From positions 1 to 59,586 of the forward strand of contig JAICIL010000001.1 in the NCBI GenBank assembly GCA_025924435.1: a stretch of 59,586 nt of DNA. The letters are read 5' to 3'. The stretch comes from Chloroflexia bacterium (GTDB lineage Bacteria > Chloroflexota > Chloroflexia > Thermomicrobiales > JALYUS01). Position numbers and translations under genes: made by a program. The notes below the pieces were generated by a model. It was not told the DNA's origin. It saw only the letters and a list, made by a program, of their open reading frames with translations, and did not search any database. Shown here in pieces: positions 49,768 to 57,842 of this stretch; position 1 is the first letter of the stretch, and each line of letters opens with the position of its first letter.

Positions 49768-52533
49768 ATGAGACCCGCGATGTCGCCCGAGCAACAGGAC
49801 ATCCCAATGAACCGGGCGAGCGACACGAGCACTGCCTCACGCACACCTTCCGTACTCATGCCGCCCAGAGGGCATCCGCGGGACTCGTCACTTCATCCCC
49901 TCGCGTGGCTCGTCTGGGCGACCGCTTGCACACTGGTGGTCGCGACGACGCGGAACCCGCTTTACGTCCTGCTCGTGACGCTCTGCGCCGGGGCCGCCTA
50001 TCGAGCCGCGCGGAGCGTCCGCCCGGCGGCGACTGCACACTGGTCACTCATTTTGCGCGCGGCCTGGACATTGACGACGATCTCCATCCTCTTCAACACG
50101 CTCACGGTGCATGCCGGAGACCGCACGCTTGTCGTACTCCCGCGCGATCTGCCGCTCGTCGGCTCGGTGATCGGCGGGCCAGTGACCCTGAATGCGCTCC
50201 TGTACGGGTGCGTCTCCGCGCTCGCACTTGGCACGCTGATCCTGATCTTCGCGGCGCTCAACGCGGCGGTTGGCTACGAGGAATTGCTCCGTCTCCTGCC
50301 CCGCCCCCTCACCGGCCTCGGCGTGACGATGGCGGTCGCCCTCGGCTTTCTGCCTCAGACGATCGCCGCACTTAGCGAAGTGCGGGAGGCGCAGGCGGTG
50401 CGCGGCCACATGCCGGGAGATGGACGGCGCGGGGGCTATCTGGGCAGCCTCCCGCCGCTCATCGTGCCCGTGCTCGCCCTCGGCCTCGAACGGGCAATCG
50501 CGCTCGCGGAGGCGATGGCGGCGCGCGGCTTCGGCGTCCCCCAGACCGAGAGCGTCCGCATCCGGCGCACCGCATATCGGGCCCATCCCTGGCGAATGCT
50601 CGATAGCACCGTCACTGCCGGTGCGATCCTTACCGCGGTCGCGGTCGCGGCGGCCACACTGGGTGGGAGCGCGCTCGTCTATTACCCCTATCCAATTCTG
50701 CTCTGGCCGCCTTTTGCTCCTCTGGTGGGCCTCACGCTATTGCCGCTCCTGCTGCCCGCGCTGGTTATGCCATATGCGGGTGATGTCCTTCCCCCTTCCC
50801 CCTGCCCGGTGCAGGAGGGAGAAGCCCCTTCTGACCTCATTGCCGCTCCCTCCCTCTCCCCTCCCGGTGCGGGTGGGGCTGGGGGTGGGCATGTCGCCCG
50901 CCTCGACCATGTCACATCTGCCTATCCTCACACGACCGTACCCGTCCTCGCTGATGCCTCATGGGATATGTTCGAGAGCGCGACGACGCTCCTGCTTGGT
51001 CCGTCCGGGGCGGGAAAATCCACCCTGCTCCGCACCTTCAATGGTCTCGTACCGCACTTCACCGGCGGGCAGTTCGGCGGCGCGGCGACGGTCGCCGGAC
51101 ATGTGGCGCACCGCGCGGGGCCGCGCGGGATGAGCGGGGTCGTCGGTATGCTCTTTCAGGACCCGGAAGCATCCGCCGTCGCGCCCCGCGTCGCGGATGA
51201 TGTCGCCTTTGCGCTCGAACAGCATGGCATTCCCCGACCGGAGATGCGGCGGCGGGTGCGGGACGCACTCGACGCGGTCGGGATGGGGCATCTGGCGGAG
51301 CGGGAGATCGCGACGCTCTCCGGCGGAGAGCGGCAGCGGGTCGCCCTGGCGGCGGCTATCGTCCGCACGCCCCGGCTGCTCGCCCTCGACGAACCGACCT
51401 CGCAACTCGACCCGGATGGCGCGCGGGCGGTTCTCGACGCGGTTGCGGCGGTACAGGCATCCACCGGCATGGCGGTGATCCTCGCGGAGCACCGGCTGGA
51501 GCGGATCGTCCCACGCGCGACGGATGGGCTGTTCCTCCCCGGTGACGGCACGCTGAAGAGCGGTGCGGTGCGGGATATGCTGGCGCGAGCGGGCAGGCAG
51601 TCGGCGGCATGGCTGCCGCCCGTCGTCGCGCTCGGTCAGGCGCTCGGCTGGCAGCCGCTCCCCCTGTCGGTCGCGGAGGCTACCCCATTTGCCGCGCGCG
51701 CCGGACTGATGACAATGGCATCCCCACCGCTCCCCACGGTACATCCCGCCGGTGTGCCACTCGTTGTAGCCTCCGGCCTCTCGGTCTCACTCGGTGGGCA
51801 GCCCATCCTCCGTGCCGTTGACCTCGCACTCTGCGCGGGCGAGATCGTCGCGGTGATCGGGGTCAACGGCGCGGGCAAGACGACGCTGCTCAGGGCACTC
51901 CTCGGGTTGCGTAGGCCGGAGGCGGGCCGGATTACCGTCATGGGTCGCGACGTCACAGAGGCGGGCGTGGCAGCGCGCGGTGGGCAGATTGGCTATGTGC
52001 CACAGCAGCCGGGCACGCTGCTGTTCGCGGAGACCGTCGCGGACGAACTCGCCTTCACGCTCCGGGCGCACCACCGGCAGGCGTTTCCCGCCCGCTATGG
52101 CGACGCGGACGGCCTGCTGACCGCGCTCCGTCTCGGCGGCATGGCAAATCGCTATCCGCGCGATCTCTCCGTCGGCGAGCGGGCGCGCGTGGCGATTGCC
52201 GCGACGCTCGCCAGTGACCCGCCGCTCCTATTCCTCGACGAACCGACGCGCGGCCTCGATCCCGACGCGAAGGAATCCCTGATCGCCATTCTGCGGCAAC
52301 TGCGCGATGAGGGCAGGACGGTCCTGCTCGTCACGCATGACGCCGAATTCGTCGCCCGCGCCGCCGACCGTGTGATCCTGCTCGACCGGGGGCGAGTGAT
52401 CGCGGAAGGTCATCCACGTGCCGTGCTGCCCGGTTCGCCCTTCGCGCCGCAGATCAATCAATTGCTCGGCGGCACCTTCCTGACCGTCGTGGATGCCCTG
52501 GCGGCCCACCGGCTGATGGCGGTCGAGGCATGA
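49768..52533 (+). CDS. ECF transporter fusion: EcfT transmembrane protein + two EcfA ATPases
   Basis: Energy-coupling module in one 921-residue chain. Residues about 40-340 are EcfT: several membrane helices and the two coupling motifs EVREAQAVRGHM and AEAMAARGFGVP. The first ATPase (about 385-610) has GPSGAGKSTLL, LFQDPEASAVAP, LSGGERQRVALAAAI and LLALDEPTSQLDP. The second (about 670-905) has GVNGAGKTTLL, YVPQQPGTLLF, a changed signature DLSVGERARVA, and LLFLDEPTRGLDP. Usually these are three genes. The linker (341-375) is repeat-derived. The start is uncertain: ATG 49768 lacks a clear ribosome site and ATG 49807 is an alternative. It overlaps the S component by 4 bases. Confidence 0.95.
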   Translation: MRPAMSPEQQDIPMNRASDTSTASRTPSVLMPPRGHPRDSSLHPLAWLVWATACTLVVATTRNPLYVLLVTLCAGAAYRAARSVRPAATAHWSLILRAAWTLTTISILFNTLTVHAGDRTLVVLPRDLPLVGSVIGGPVTLNALLYGCVSALALGTLILIFAALNAAVGYEELLRLLPRPLTGLGVTMAVALGFLPQTIAALSEVREAQAVRGHMPGDGRRGGYLGSLPPLIVPVLALGLERAIALAEAMAARGFGVPQTESVRIRRTAYRAHPWRMLDSTVTAGAILTAVAVAAATLGGSALVYYPYPILLWPPFAPLVGLTLLPLLLPALVMPYAGDVLPPSPCPVQEGEAPSDLIAAPSLSPPGAGGAGGGHVARLDHVTSAYPHTTVPVLADASWDMFESATTLLLGPSGAGKSTLLRTFNGLVPHFTGGQFGGAATVAGHVAHRAGPRGMSGVVGMLFQDPEASAVAPRVADDVAFALEQHGIPRPEMRRRVRDALDAVGMGHLAEREIATLSGGERQRVALAAAIVRTPRLLALDEPTSQLDPDGARAVLDAVAAVQASTGMAVILAEHRLERIVPRATDGLFLPGDGTLKSGAVRDMLARAGRQSAAWLPPVVALGQALGWQPLPLSVAEATPFAARAGLMTMASPPLPTVHPAGVPLVVASGLSVSLGGQPILRAVDLALCAGEIVAVIGVNGAGKTTLLRALLGLRRPEAGRITVMGRDVTEAGVAARGGQIGYVPQQPGTLLFAETVADELAFTLRAHHRQAFPARYGDADGLLTALRLGGMANRYPRDLSVGERARVAIAATLASDPPLLFLDEPTRGLDPDAKESLIAILRQLRDEGRTVLLVTHDAEFVARAADRVILLDRGRVIAEGHPRAVLPGSPFAPQINQLLGGTFLTVVDALAAHRLMAVEA
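50788..50890. repeat. CCCTTCCCCCTGCCC / CCCGGTGCGGGTGGGG repeat in frame between EcfT and EcfA
   Basis: Two linked hairpin-like units (CCCCCTGCCCGGTGCAGGAGGG and CTCTCCCCTCCCGGTGCGGG-type) encode a Pro/Ser/Gly-rich peptide joining the membrane and first ATPase domains. Confidence 0.75.
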
Positions 52534-53504
52534 GCGGCATCAGGCGATGGCGCACAACGGTAGTGCTCGCGGTCACATCGCTGATCGGCATCGTGGCCTT
52601 CCTCAGCCCGTTCTGGCTGGCCCGCGCGCAGACCGCCAGCGCGGATCGCACCGCGCACGGCGGCGACGCGCCCCTCCTGTTCGCCCTGATCGGCGTCCTC
52701 TGTCTGGTCGTTTTGCTCATTGAGACGGGCGGTGGCGCGGACCCGGACGCGAAGCGCGTCGCGCTGCTCGGTGTGCTCGTCGCGGCGAACGCGGCGCTCC
52801 GGCTCCTCCCCGGCGTGCTGGGTGCCAGCCCGATCTTTCTGCTGCCGATCTGCGTCGGCTTCGTCTGGGGGCCGTCGTTCGGCTTCCTGCTCGGCGCGGC
52901 GAGTATTGCCGTCTCCGCGCTCCTGACAGGCGGCATCGGCCCCTGGCTTCCCTTCCAGATGATGACGCTCGGCTGGGTCGGGCTGACGGCAGGGGTGGTA
53001 GGAAGCCTCACTCCCCGGCCCCCTCTCGTACGGAGCCTTTGCCTTGGGGCAAAGGAGAGGGGGAGCAAATCCCGGTGTAGGGGCGCACGGGTGCCATTTG
53101 GGCACGATGCGCGCGCTCCCACTCAGTCCTCAATCCTCAATCCTCAGTCCTTAATCGCCTTGACGATCTTCGCGGCGGCGTGGGGGTTCGGCTTCGGGGC
53201 GATCATGAATCTCTGGTTCTGGCCGTTCGCCGCGCCCGCGTCGCCCGCCGAGAGCGGATTGTACTGGGCGCCGGGGTTGGGGCTGGGGGAGACGGTGCGG
53301 CGGTATTTCCTCTTCTATGGCGCGACCTCCGCCGTCTATGATGCCTTCCGGGCGGCGGGCAACATCGCGATGTTCGCGCTCTTCGGGCGGCCCGTCCTCT
53401 TGCTTCTGCTGCGCTTCCGCGATCGGTTCACGTGGCAACCGATCTCGCCGCTCCCGACTCCGGAAGGGCGGGAGGAGGTGGGCATGCCCGATCCCGGTGG
53501 ATGA
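52530..53504 (+). CDS. ECF transporter S component, predicted cobalamin-specific (CbrT-like)
   Basis: Substrate-binding membrane subunit, 324 residues, six or more helices: VVLAVTSLIGIVAFL, LLFALIGVLCLVVLLIET, ANAALRLLPGVLGASPIFLL, GFLLGAASIAVSALLTGGIG, PWLPFQMMTLGWVGLTAGV, then WGFGFGAIMNLWFWPFAA and ATSAVYDAFRAAGNIAMFAL. The GGIGPWLPFQM and NLWFWPF stretches recall the predicted cobalt/cobalamin S-component group. A 50-residue insert (about 159-208, repeat-derived) splits the helix bundle in a loop. The start ATG overlaps the ECF fusion stop (ATGA). Specificity for cobalamin is inferred from the riboswitch and neighbours. Confidence 0.82.
   Translation: MSGIRRWRTTVVLAVTSLIGIVAFLSPFWLARAQTASADRTAHGGDAPLLFALIGVLCLVVLLIETGGGADPDAKRVALLGVLVAANAALRLLPGVLGASPIFLLPICVGFVWGPSFGFLLGAASIAVSALLTGGIGPWLPFQMMTLGWVGLTAGVVGSLTPRPPLVRSLCLGAKERGSKSRCRGARVPFGHDARAPTQSSILNPQSLIALTIFAAAWGFGFGAIMNLWFWPFAAPASPAESGLYWAPGLGLGETVRRYFLFYGATSAVYDAFRAAGNIAMFALFGRPVLLLLLRFRDRFTWQPISPLPTPEGREEVGMPDPGG
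53005..53152. repeat. Composite repeat in frame inside the S-component gene
   Basis: CCTCACTCCCCGGCCCCCTC, then TTTGCCTTGGGGCAAAGGAG, GTGTAGGGGCGCACGGGTGCC, and CAGTCCTCAATCCTCAATCC. The frame remains open for all 148 bases. It shares sequence with the leader element at 47870-47957. Confidence 0.88.
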
Positions 53505-53595
53505 TACCCAATCCAGACCATCGTCGCTTCCCGTATACTGGGAGAGGCGACGGGATACGTCGTTGGTGGCATCGAGGCACCAGAAGGAGAGCGAG

Positions 53596-54315
53596 ATGAG
53601 CATGCGACAATGTGGTCGGTTTCTCATCGTAGCGGCGATTGTGGCGCTGCTGGCACTGACGAGCGCGAGCATTGTCTCGGCACACGCGGCGTATAAGAGT
53701 TCAGACCCGCCAGCAAATGGGACGGTGCAGAAAGCGCCCGCGCAAGTCGCGATCACCTTTTCTGAGGAGACCGATCCATTGAAGAGCGGGGGTTCGGTCA
53801 CGGACGCGAGCGGCGCGACGGTCTCCACCGGATTTAAGGTGGACCTCAACCAGCGGACGAATATGACGATTGATCTCAAGCCGAACCTGCCGAACGGCGC
53901 ATACACTGTCAAGTGGAACACCTTCACGGATGATGACAACGGCCTGGCGAACGGCACCTTTACGTTCACCATACAGGCGGCTGCTGGCGCCGGCACGGCG
54001 ACGACCGGCACCGCACCGGCGGTCGGTTCCTCGGCAGCAGCGCCCCCTGCGGCAACGACCGCCTCCGCCGCCACGACAACGGCAACGGCAACGGTAGCCG
54101 CGACCCTCGCACCAACCGCGACGCGGCCCGCGACGACTTCGGTCGCGACGGGCACAGGTGGCGGCGCAACGGCGACAACGGTTCCAGCCACGCTACCGAA
54201 TGCCGGCAATAGTGGCAGCGGCAATGGCACGCCATGGGCAATCGCGATGCTTGTCGTCGCCCTGCTCATCATCGCGGGCGGATTGGCCTACCGCCTGCGG
54301 TTGGTACGCCGCTGA
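53596..54315 (+). CDS. CopC-domain exported protein with C-terminal anchor
   Basis: A 239-residue exported protein from the ATG at 53596 (AAGGAG upstream). Signal peptide to about residue 29 (FLIVAAIVALLALTSASIV); the mature end would start HAAYKSSDPPANGTV, where the first His is the classic CopC copper ligand. The CopC beta-sandwich continues through AQVAITFSEETDPL and NGAYTVKWNTFTDDDNGLANG to about 126. A Thr/Ala linker (about 130-195) leads to LPNAG, a membrane helix (AIAMLVVALLIIAGGL) and RLRLVRR, like a sortase sorting signal. No copper-import CopD is adjacent. Confidence 0.82.
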   Translation: MSMRQCGRFLIVAAIVALLALTSASIVSAHAAYKSSDPPANGTVQKAPAQVAITFSEETDPLKSGGSVTDASGATVSTGFKVDLNQRTNMTIDLKPNLPNGAYTVKWNTFTDDDNGLANGTFTFTIQAAAGAGTATTGTAPAVGSSAAAPPAATTASAATTTATATVAATLAPTATRPATTSVATGTGGGATATTVPATLPNAGNSGSGNGTPWAIAMLVVALLIIAGGLAYRLRLVRR

Positions 54316-54383
54316 GCGGTATACTGAAGGTCGGGACATTGAGGCGCGGAAGGGCCACGCTCAGTCCTTCGTCGGAGGCGCGG

Positions 54384-54695
54384 ATGCACGGAGAATACAA
54401 GACGCCCGGCGGCAAACTCGTCGTCGTTGATTGCACGGTGCGGGAAGGCAGGCTCGCGGATGTGGAAGTGACGGGGGATTTCTTTCTCTATCCGGAAGAG
54501 GCCCTTGACACAATCACCCGCACGCTCACCGGCCTTTCGACCAGCCTGCCCGCCGACGAAATCGCCGCCCTGATTCACGCCAATGTTGGCGATGACGTCA
54601 CCTTTCTTGGCTTCTCCCCCGAGGCAATCGGTATCGCCCTGACGCGAGCAATGAGCGATGAGGGCGTTCGAAATTCGGAGTATGATGTTCGATGA
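54384..54695 (+). CDS. lplB: Lipoate-protein ligase accessory protein LplB (C-terminal domain)
   Basis: A 103-residue stand-alone accessory domain (Lip_prot_lig_C family), which in split ligases is needed with LplA to activate lipoate. MHGEYKTPGGKLVVVDCTVR, VEVTGDFFLYPEEALDTITR and LIHANVGDDVTFLGFSPEAI match closely. Start ATG 54384 has GGAGG before it. The stop overlaps the lplA start (ATGA). The last ten residues (about RNSEYDVR) come from a GAACTCC-type repeat. Confidence 0.9.
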   Translation: MHGEYKTPGGKLVVVDCTVREGRLADVEVTGDFFLYPEEALDTITRTLTGLSTSLPADEIAALIHANVGDDVTFLGFSPEAIGIALTRAMSDEGVRNSEYDVR

Positions 54696-54731
54696 TTGAC
54701 TCCGAACCGCGAACCGCGAACGCCGAACTCG
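54665..54731. repeat. GTTCGAAATTCGGAG / CTCCGAACCGCGAACC repeat across the lplB-lplA junction
   Basis: Same family as 11556-11621. It codes the last codons of lplB, the overlapping stop/start ATGA and the first 13 or so codons of lplA (MIDSEPRTANAEL). Confidence 0.85.
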
Positions 54732-55501
54732 ACGCCCGCTGGCGGTCGTACGACTGGCGACTCATTCCCGCCGTGCCGCGTGATCCAGCGATGAATATGG
54801 CGCTGGATGCGGTGCTTGCGGAGCGCGTCGGGGCGGGGAAACGGCCCGCGACCTTGTGGATCTGGGGATGGAATGCCCCGTGCGTCGTCCTCGGACGCTT
54901 CCAGTCCGTGCGCAATGAGATTGATGAGGAAGAGGGGCGGGCGCTCGGCATCGGTTTCGTCCGGCGTATCACGGGCGGCGGGGCAATGTTCATCCAACCG
55001 GGAGGGGCGATCACCTATTCCGTCATCGCGCCGGAAGCGCTCGTCGCGGGGATGAGTTTCGCGCAGTCATACGCCTTCCTCGATTCTTGGGCGGTGGACG
55101 GCCTGCGCGCCCTCGGCGTGGATGCGTTCTACGTGCCGCTGAACGACATCGCCTCCTCCACAGGCAAGATCGGCGGCGCGGCCCAGGCGCGGCGCGGCGG
55201 TGCCGTCCTCCACCACGCGACGATTGCCTGCGAACTCGATACGGAGAAGATGGCGCGCGTCCTGCGGATCGGGCGGGAGAAGTTGAGCGATAAGGGGATC
55301 GCCAGCGCGGCGAAACGCGTCTCCCCCCTCCGGCAGCAGACCGACCTCCCGCGTGACGCGATCATCGCCCGCCTCGTCGCCTCCTTCGCCGACCGCTACG
55401 GCCTCACGCCGGACACGGTCCACCCCGACGAAGAGGCCGAAGCCGCCCGCCGCGTCGCGGCGCAATTCGGCACGCGCGAGTGGTTGTATCTCTTGCCGTA
55501 G
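54692..55501 (+). CDS. lplA: Lipoate-protein ligase A catalytic domain
   Basis: Attaches lipoate to the lipoyl domain lysine via lipoyl-AMP; 269 residues. The family segments are AMNMALDAVLAERV, LWIWGWNAPCVVLGRFQSV, FVRRITGGGAMFIQPGGAIT and NDIASSTGKIGGAAQARRGG, where the Lys is the one that contacts the activated intermediate. It lacks the C-terminal accessory domain, which is supplied by LplB just upstream. Residues 1-14 derive from a repeat. The E2 at 11619 is an obvious client. An octanoyltransferase is an alternative reading, but pairing with LplB favours a ligase. Confidence 0.88.
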   Translation: MIDSEPRTANAELDARWRSYDWRLIPAVPRDPAMNMALDAVLAERVGAGKRPATLWIWGWNAPCVVLGRFQSVRNEIDEEEGRALGIGFVRRITGGGAMFIQPGGAITYSVIAPEALVAGMSFAQSYAFLDSWAVDGLRALGVDAFYVPLNDIASSTGKIGGAAQARRGGAVLHHATIACELDTEKMARVLRIGREKLSDKGIASAAKRVSPLRQQTDLPRDAIIARLVASFADRYGLTPDTVHPDEEAEAARRVAAQFGTREWLYLLP

Positions 55502-55532
55502 GAATCAACCTCACCTCCGCTCATCGCCTCAT

Positions 55533-55561
55533 TCGACAGCGCATTCCGCGCCACGTATACT
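55533..55561 (+). promoter_or_regulatory. Putative promoter of the liv operon
   Basis: TCGACA (55533-55538), 17 bases, TATACT (55556-55561). It lies 110 bases upstream of the binding-protein start in a gap without a repeat. Confidence 0.5.
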
Positions 55562-55670
55562 ACCGTGCACTCCTGCTTTGGGGCGTTCCATACAGCATGC
55601 ATTGGGTATCCTTGACCCCTTCTCCCGGAGAGGCGGCAGGATTCTAAGGAATCGGAAAAGGGAGGAACTC

Positions 55671-57017
55671 GTGGTGCGACGTTCATTCTTGCCACTCGTG
55701 ACGCTCATACTCGTCGGCTTCGTTCTCGCGGGATGTGGCGGCGGGAGCGCGGCGACGGCAACGTCCGCCAAGCCAACGACCGCCTCCGCTACGGCTGCCC
55801 CGACCACCGGAGCAGCAGCGGTATCATCCAGCGCGTCAAGCGCCGCGGTCACCCCCCGGCCAGCGGGCAGCAGCGCGGCGGGCACCACCGTTGCGGCGAG
55901 CGCGTCATCCGGCACGACCGCCGCGACGACGAGCGGCGGCACGATCAAGATCGGCATGATTACCTCGCTGACCGGCCCGTACAACCCGCTCGGCGGGTTC
56001 AACAAGCAGGCGGCGGATTTGCTCGTCAAGCAGATCAACGACGCGGGCGGCATTAATGGCGCGAAGATTGAACTCTCCATCGAGGACGATCAGAGCAACC
56101 CGAGCCAGGCGCTCACCGCCGTGAAGAAGCTGATCGCGAGCAACATCGTCGCCCTGATCGGCCCCGTCTTCAGTTCGAGTTGCGTCGCCATCCTCGATGA
56201 GGTCGAGGCGGCGAAAATCCCGATGATCACGCAGTGTGCGGCGGATTCCGTCGTCACGCCGATCCGGCCCAATGTCTTCCTCGGCCCGCAATCCACCCGG
56301 ATCGCCGCCGACCAGTTGCTCGGCTACCTGAAGAGCGTAGGCAAGACGAAAATCGCCCTGATGCATGATTCGACGGAGTACGGCTCGCTCGGCGGGAGCA
56401 TCATCAAGGCGGACGCCGCGAAATACGGCATCACGAGCGTGGATGAGCAATTGTATGAGTTGACCGCGACGACCTTCATCCCGCAACTGACGAAGATCAA
56501 GAACGGCGACGCACAGGCGATCATCAGTTGGGGTTCCGGCGCGCCCGCCGTGACGATCACCAAGGAGTACAAACAGCTCGGTATCACCATCCCGCTCAGT
56601 TTCAGCGGCGCGCAGGCAAGCCCGCTCTTCCTCAAGCCCGCCGGTGATGCTGCCAATGGCCTCATCATTCAGTGCCAACTCGCGCCAATCGGCAAATATC
56701 TGCCGGACAGCAACCCCGCCAAGCCGCTCATCACGAAGTTCGACGCCGATTTCATGGCGGCGTACAACACGCCGCCCGCGCAGTTCGCCTACAACACTTA
56801 CGACGCCATCCAACTCTTCGTCTCGGCGATCAAAAAGGCTGGCCCCGACCCGGCGAAGATCCGCGACGCCGTCGAGCAGACGCAAGGGTTCGTGAGCGTG
56901 GATGGCACCTTCAACTACTCCCCGACCGACCACACGGGCCTCGGTGCGGACGACATCTGGATCGCGCAAGTCACGAACGGCGCGCTCGTCCCGACGAAGT
57001 ACGGCAACGGGAAGTAG
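55671..57017 (+). CDS. livK: Branched-chain amino-acid-type ABC transporter substrate-binding lipoprotein
   Basis: Leu/Ile/Val-type (or related amide) binding protein of 448 residues starting at a GTG (55671, or 55674) with GGAGG upstream. Signal peptide with lipobox LAGC (C22), a Ser/Thr/Ala linker (about 25-95), then the periplasmic-binding fold: IGMITSLTGPYNPLGG, GGINGAKIELSIEDDQSNPS, VALIGPVFSSSCVAILDEVE, TQGFVSVDGTFNYSPTDHTG. The stop is followed at once by a TAGTCAGTAG repeat, then livG. The true ligand could be urea, amides or aromatic acids. Confidence 0.92.
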   Translation: MVRRSFLPLVTLILVGFVLAGCGGGSAATATSAKPTTASATAAPTTGAAAVSSSASSAAVTPRPAGSSAAGTTVAASASSGTTAATTSGGTIKIGMITSLTGPYNPLGGFNKQAADLLVKQINDAGGINGAKIELSIEDDQSNPSQALTAVKKLIASNIVALIGPVFSSSCVAILDEVEAAKIPMITQCAADSVVTPIRPNVFLGPQSTRIAADQLLGYLKSVGKTKIALMHDSTEYGSLGGSIIKADAAKYGITSVDEQLYELTATTFIPQLTKIKNGDAQAIISWGSGAPAVTITKEYKQLGITIPLSFSGAQASPLFLKPAGDAANGLIIQCQLAPIGKYLPDSNPAKPLITKFDADFMAAYNTPPAQFAYNTYDAIQLFVSAIKKAGPDPAKIRDAVEQTQGFVSVDGTFNYSPTDHTGLGADDIWIAQVTNGALVPTKYGNGK

Positions 57018-57070
57018 TCAGTAGTCAGAGGATTCTGTCCCCGTTCTGACTACTGACTACTGACTACTGA
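57015..57070. repeat. TAGTCAGTAG inverted repeat, includes livK stop codon
   Basis: TAGTCAGTAGTCAGAGGAT, a short loop, then CTGACTACTGACTACTGACTA. The first TAG is the livK stop. Confidence 0.88.
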
Positions 57071-57083
57071 GGAGCGCGACGAC

Positions 57084-57842
57084 ATGCTGACGATTGAGGG
57101 CATATCGAAGCGATTTGGCGGCGTGGCGGCGCTGACGGAGGTCAGCGTGACGGTGGAGCGCGGGCAATTGCTGGCGATCATCGGGCCGAATGGCGCGGGG
57201 AAATCCACGCTCTTCCAGACCATCGCCGGGCAGCACCGACCGGATGCGGGGCGCATCACCTTTCTCGGGCGGGAGATCACCGACCTTCAACCGTATCAAC
57301 GCGCTCAACGCGGTATCGCCATTGCCTTTCAGGATGTGCGGCTCTTTCCGGAGATGACTGTGCGGGAGAATGTGATGGTCGGCTGCCACACGAGCGGGCA
57401 TCACGGTTTCTGGGATGCCGCGCTGCGCCTGCCGCGCTACTGGCGGGAGGAGGCGACGACGCGGGAGCGGGCGCGGGAACTCCTCGCTCGCGTCGGCATG
57501 GCGGACCTCGCCGATGTCGCGGCGGAAAGCCTGCCCTTCGGTCAGCAGCGCCGCGTGGCGATTGCCCGCGCCCTCGCGACGGAGCCGGCATTACTGCTGC
57601 TCGATGAACCGGCGGCGGGGTTGACGACGAACGAGCGCGGCGATCTCTCCCGCTTGATCCGCGCTATCGTCGCGTCCGGCGTAACCGTCGTCCTGATTGA
57701 GCACGATGTCAGCCTCGTCATGGCACTCGCGGATCATGTCGTTGTGCTCGAATTCGGGCGGGTGATCGCCTCCGGCCCGCCCGCCGTGGTGCGGCGCGAT
57801 CCAAAGGTCATCGAGGCATACATCGGCGCGGAGGTGGCATGA
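57084..57842 (+). CDS. livG: Branched-chain amino-acid ABC transporter ATP-binding protein LivG
   Basis: ATPase subunit, 252 residues. Walker A is GPNGAGKSTL (about 35-44), Q-loop IAFQDVRLFPEMTV, signature LPFGQQRRVAIARAL in the LivG-specific FGQQRR form, Walker B LLLLDEPAAGL and the H-loop IEHDVSLV. It follows livK after a repeat and overlaps livF by 4 bases. With LivF it powers the LivHM pore; LivM is not yet seen at the window edge. Confidence 0.94.
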   Translation: MLTIEGISKRFGGVAALTEVSVTVERGQLLAIIGPNGAGKSTLFQTIAGQHRPDAGRITFLGREITDLQPYQRAQRGIAIAFQDVRLFPEMTVRENVMVGCHTSGHHGFWDAALRLPRYWREEATTRERARELLARVGMADLADVAAESLPFGQQRRVAIARALATEPALLLLDEPAAGLTTNERGDLSRLIRAIVASGVTVVLIEHDVSLVMALADHVVVLEFGRVIASGPPAVVRRDPKVIEAYIGAEVA

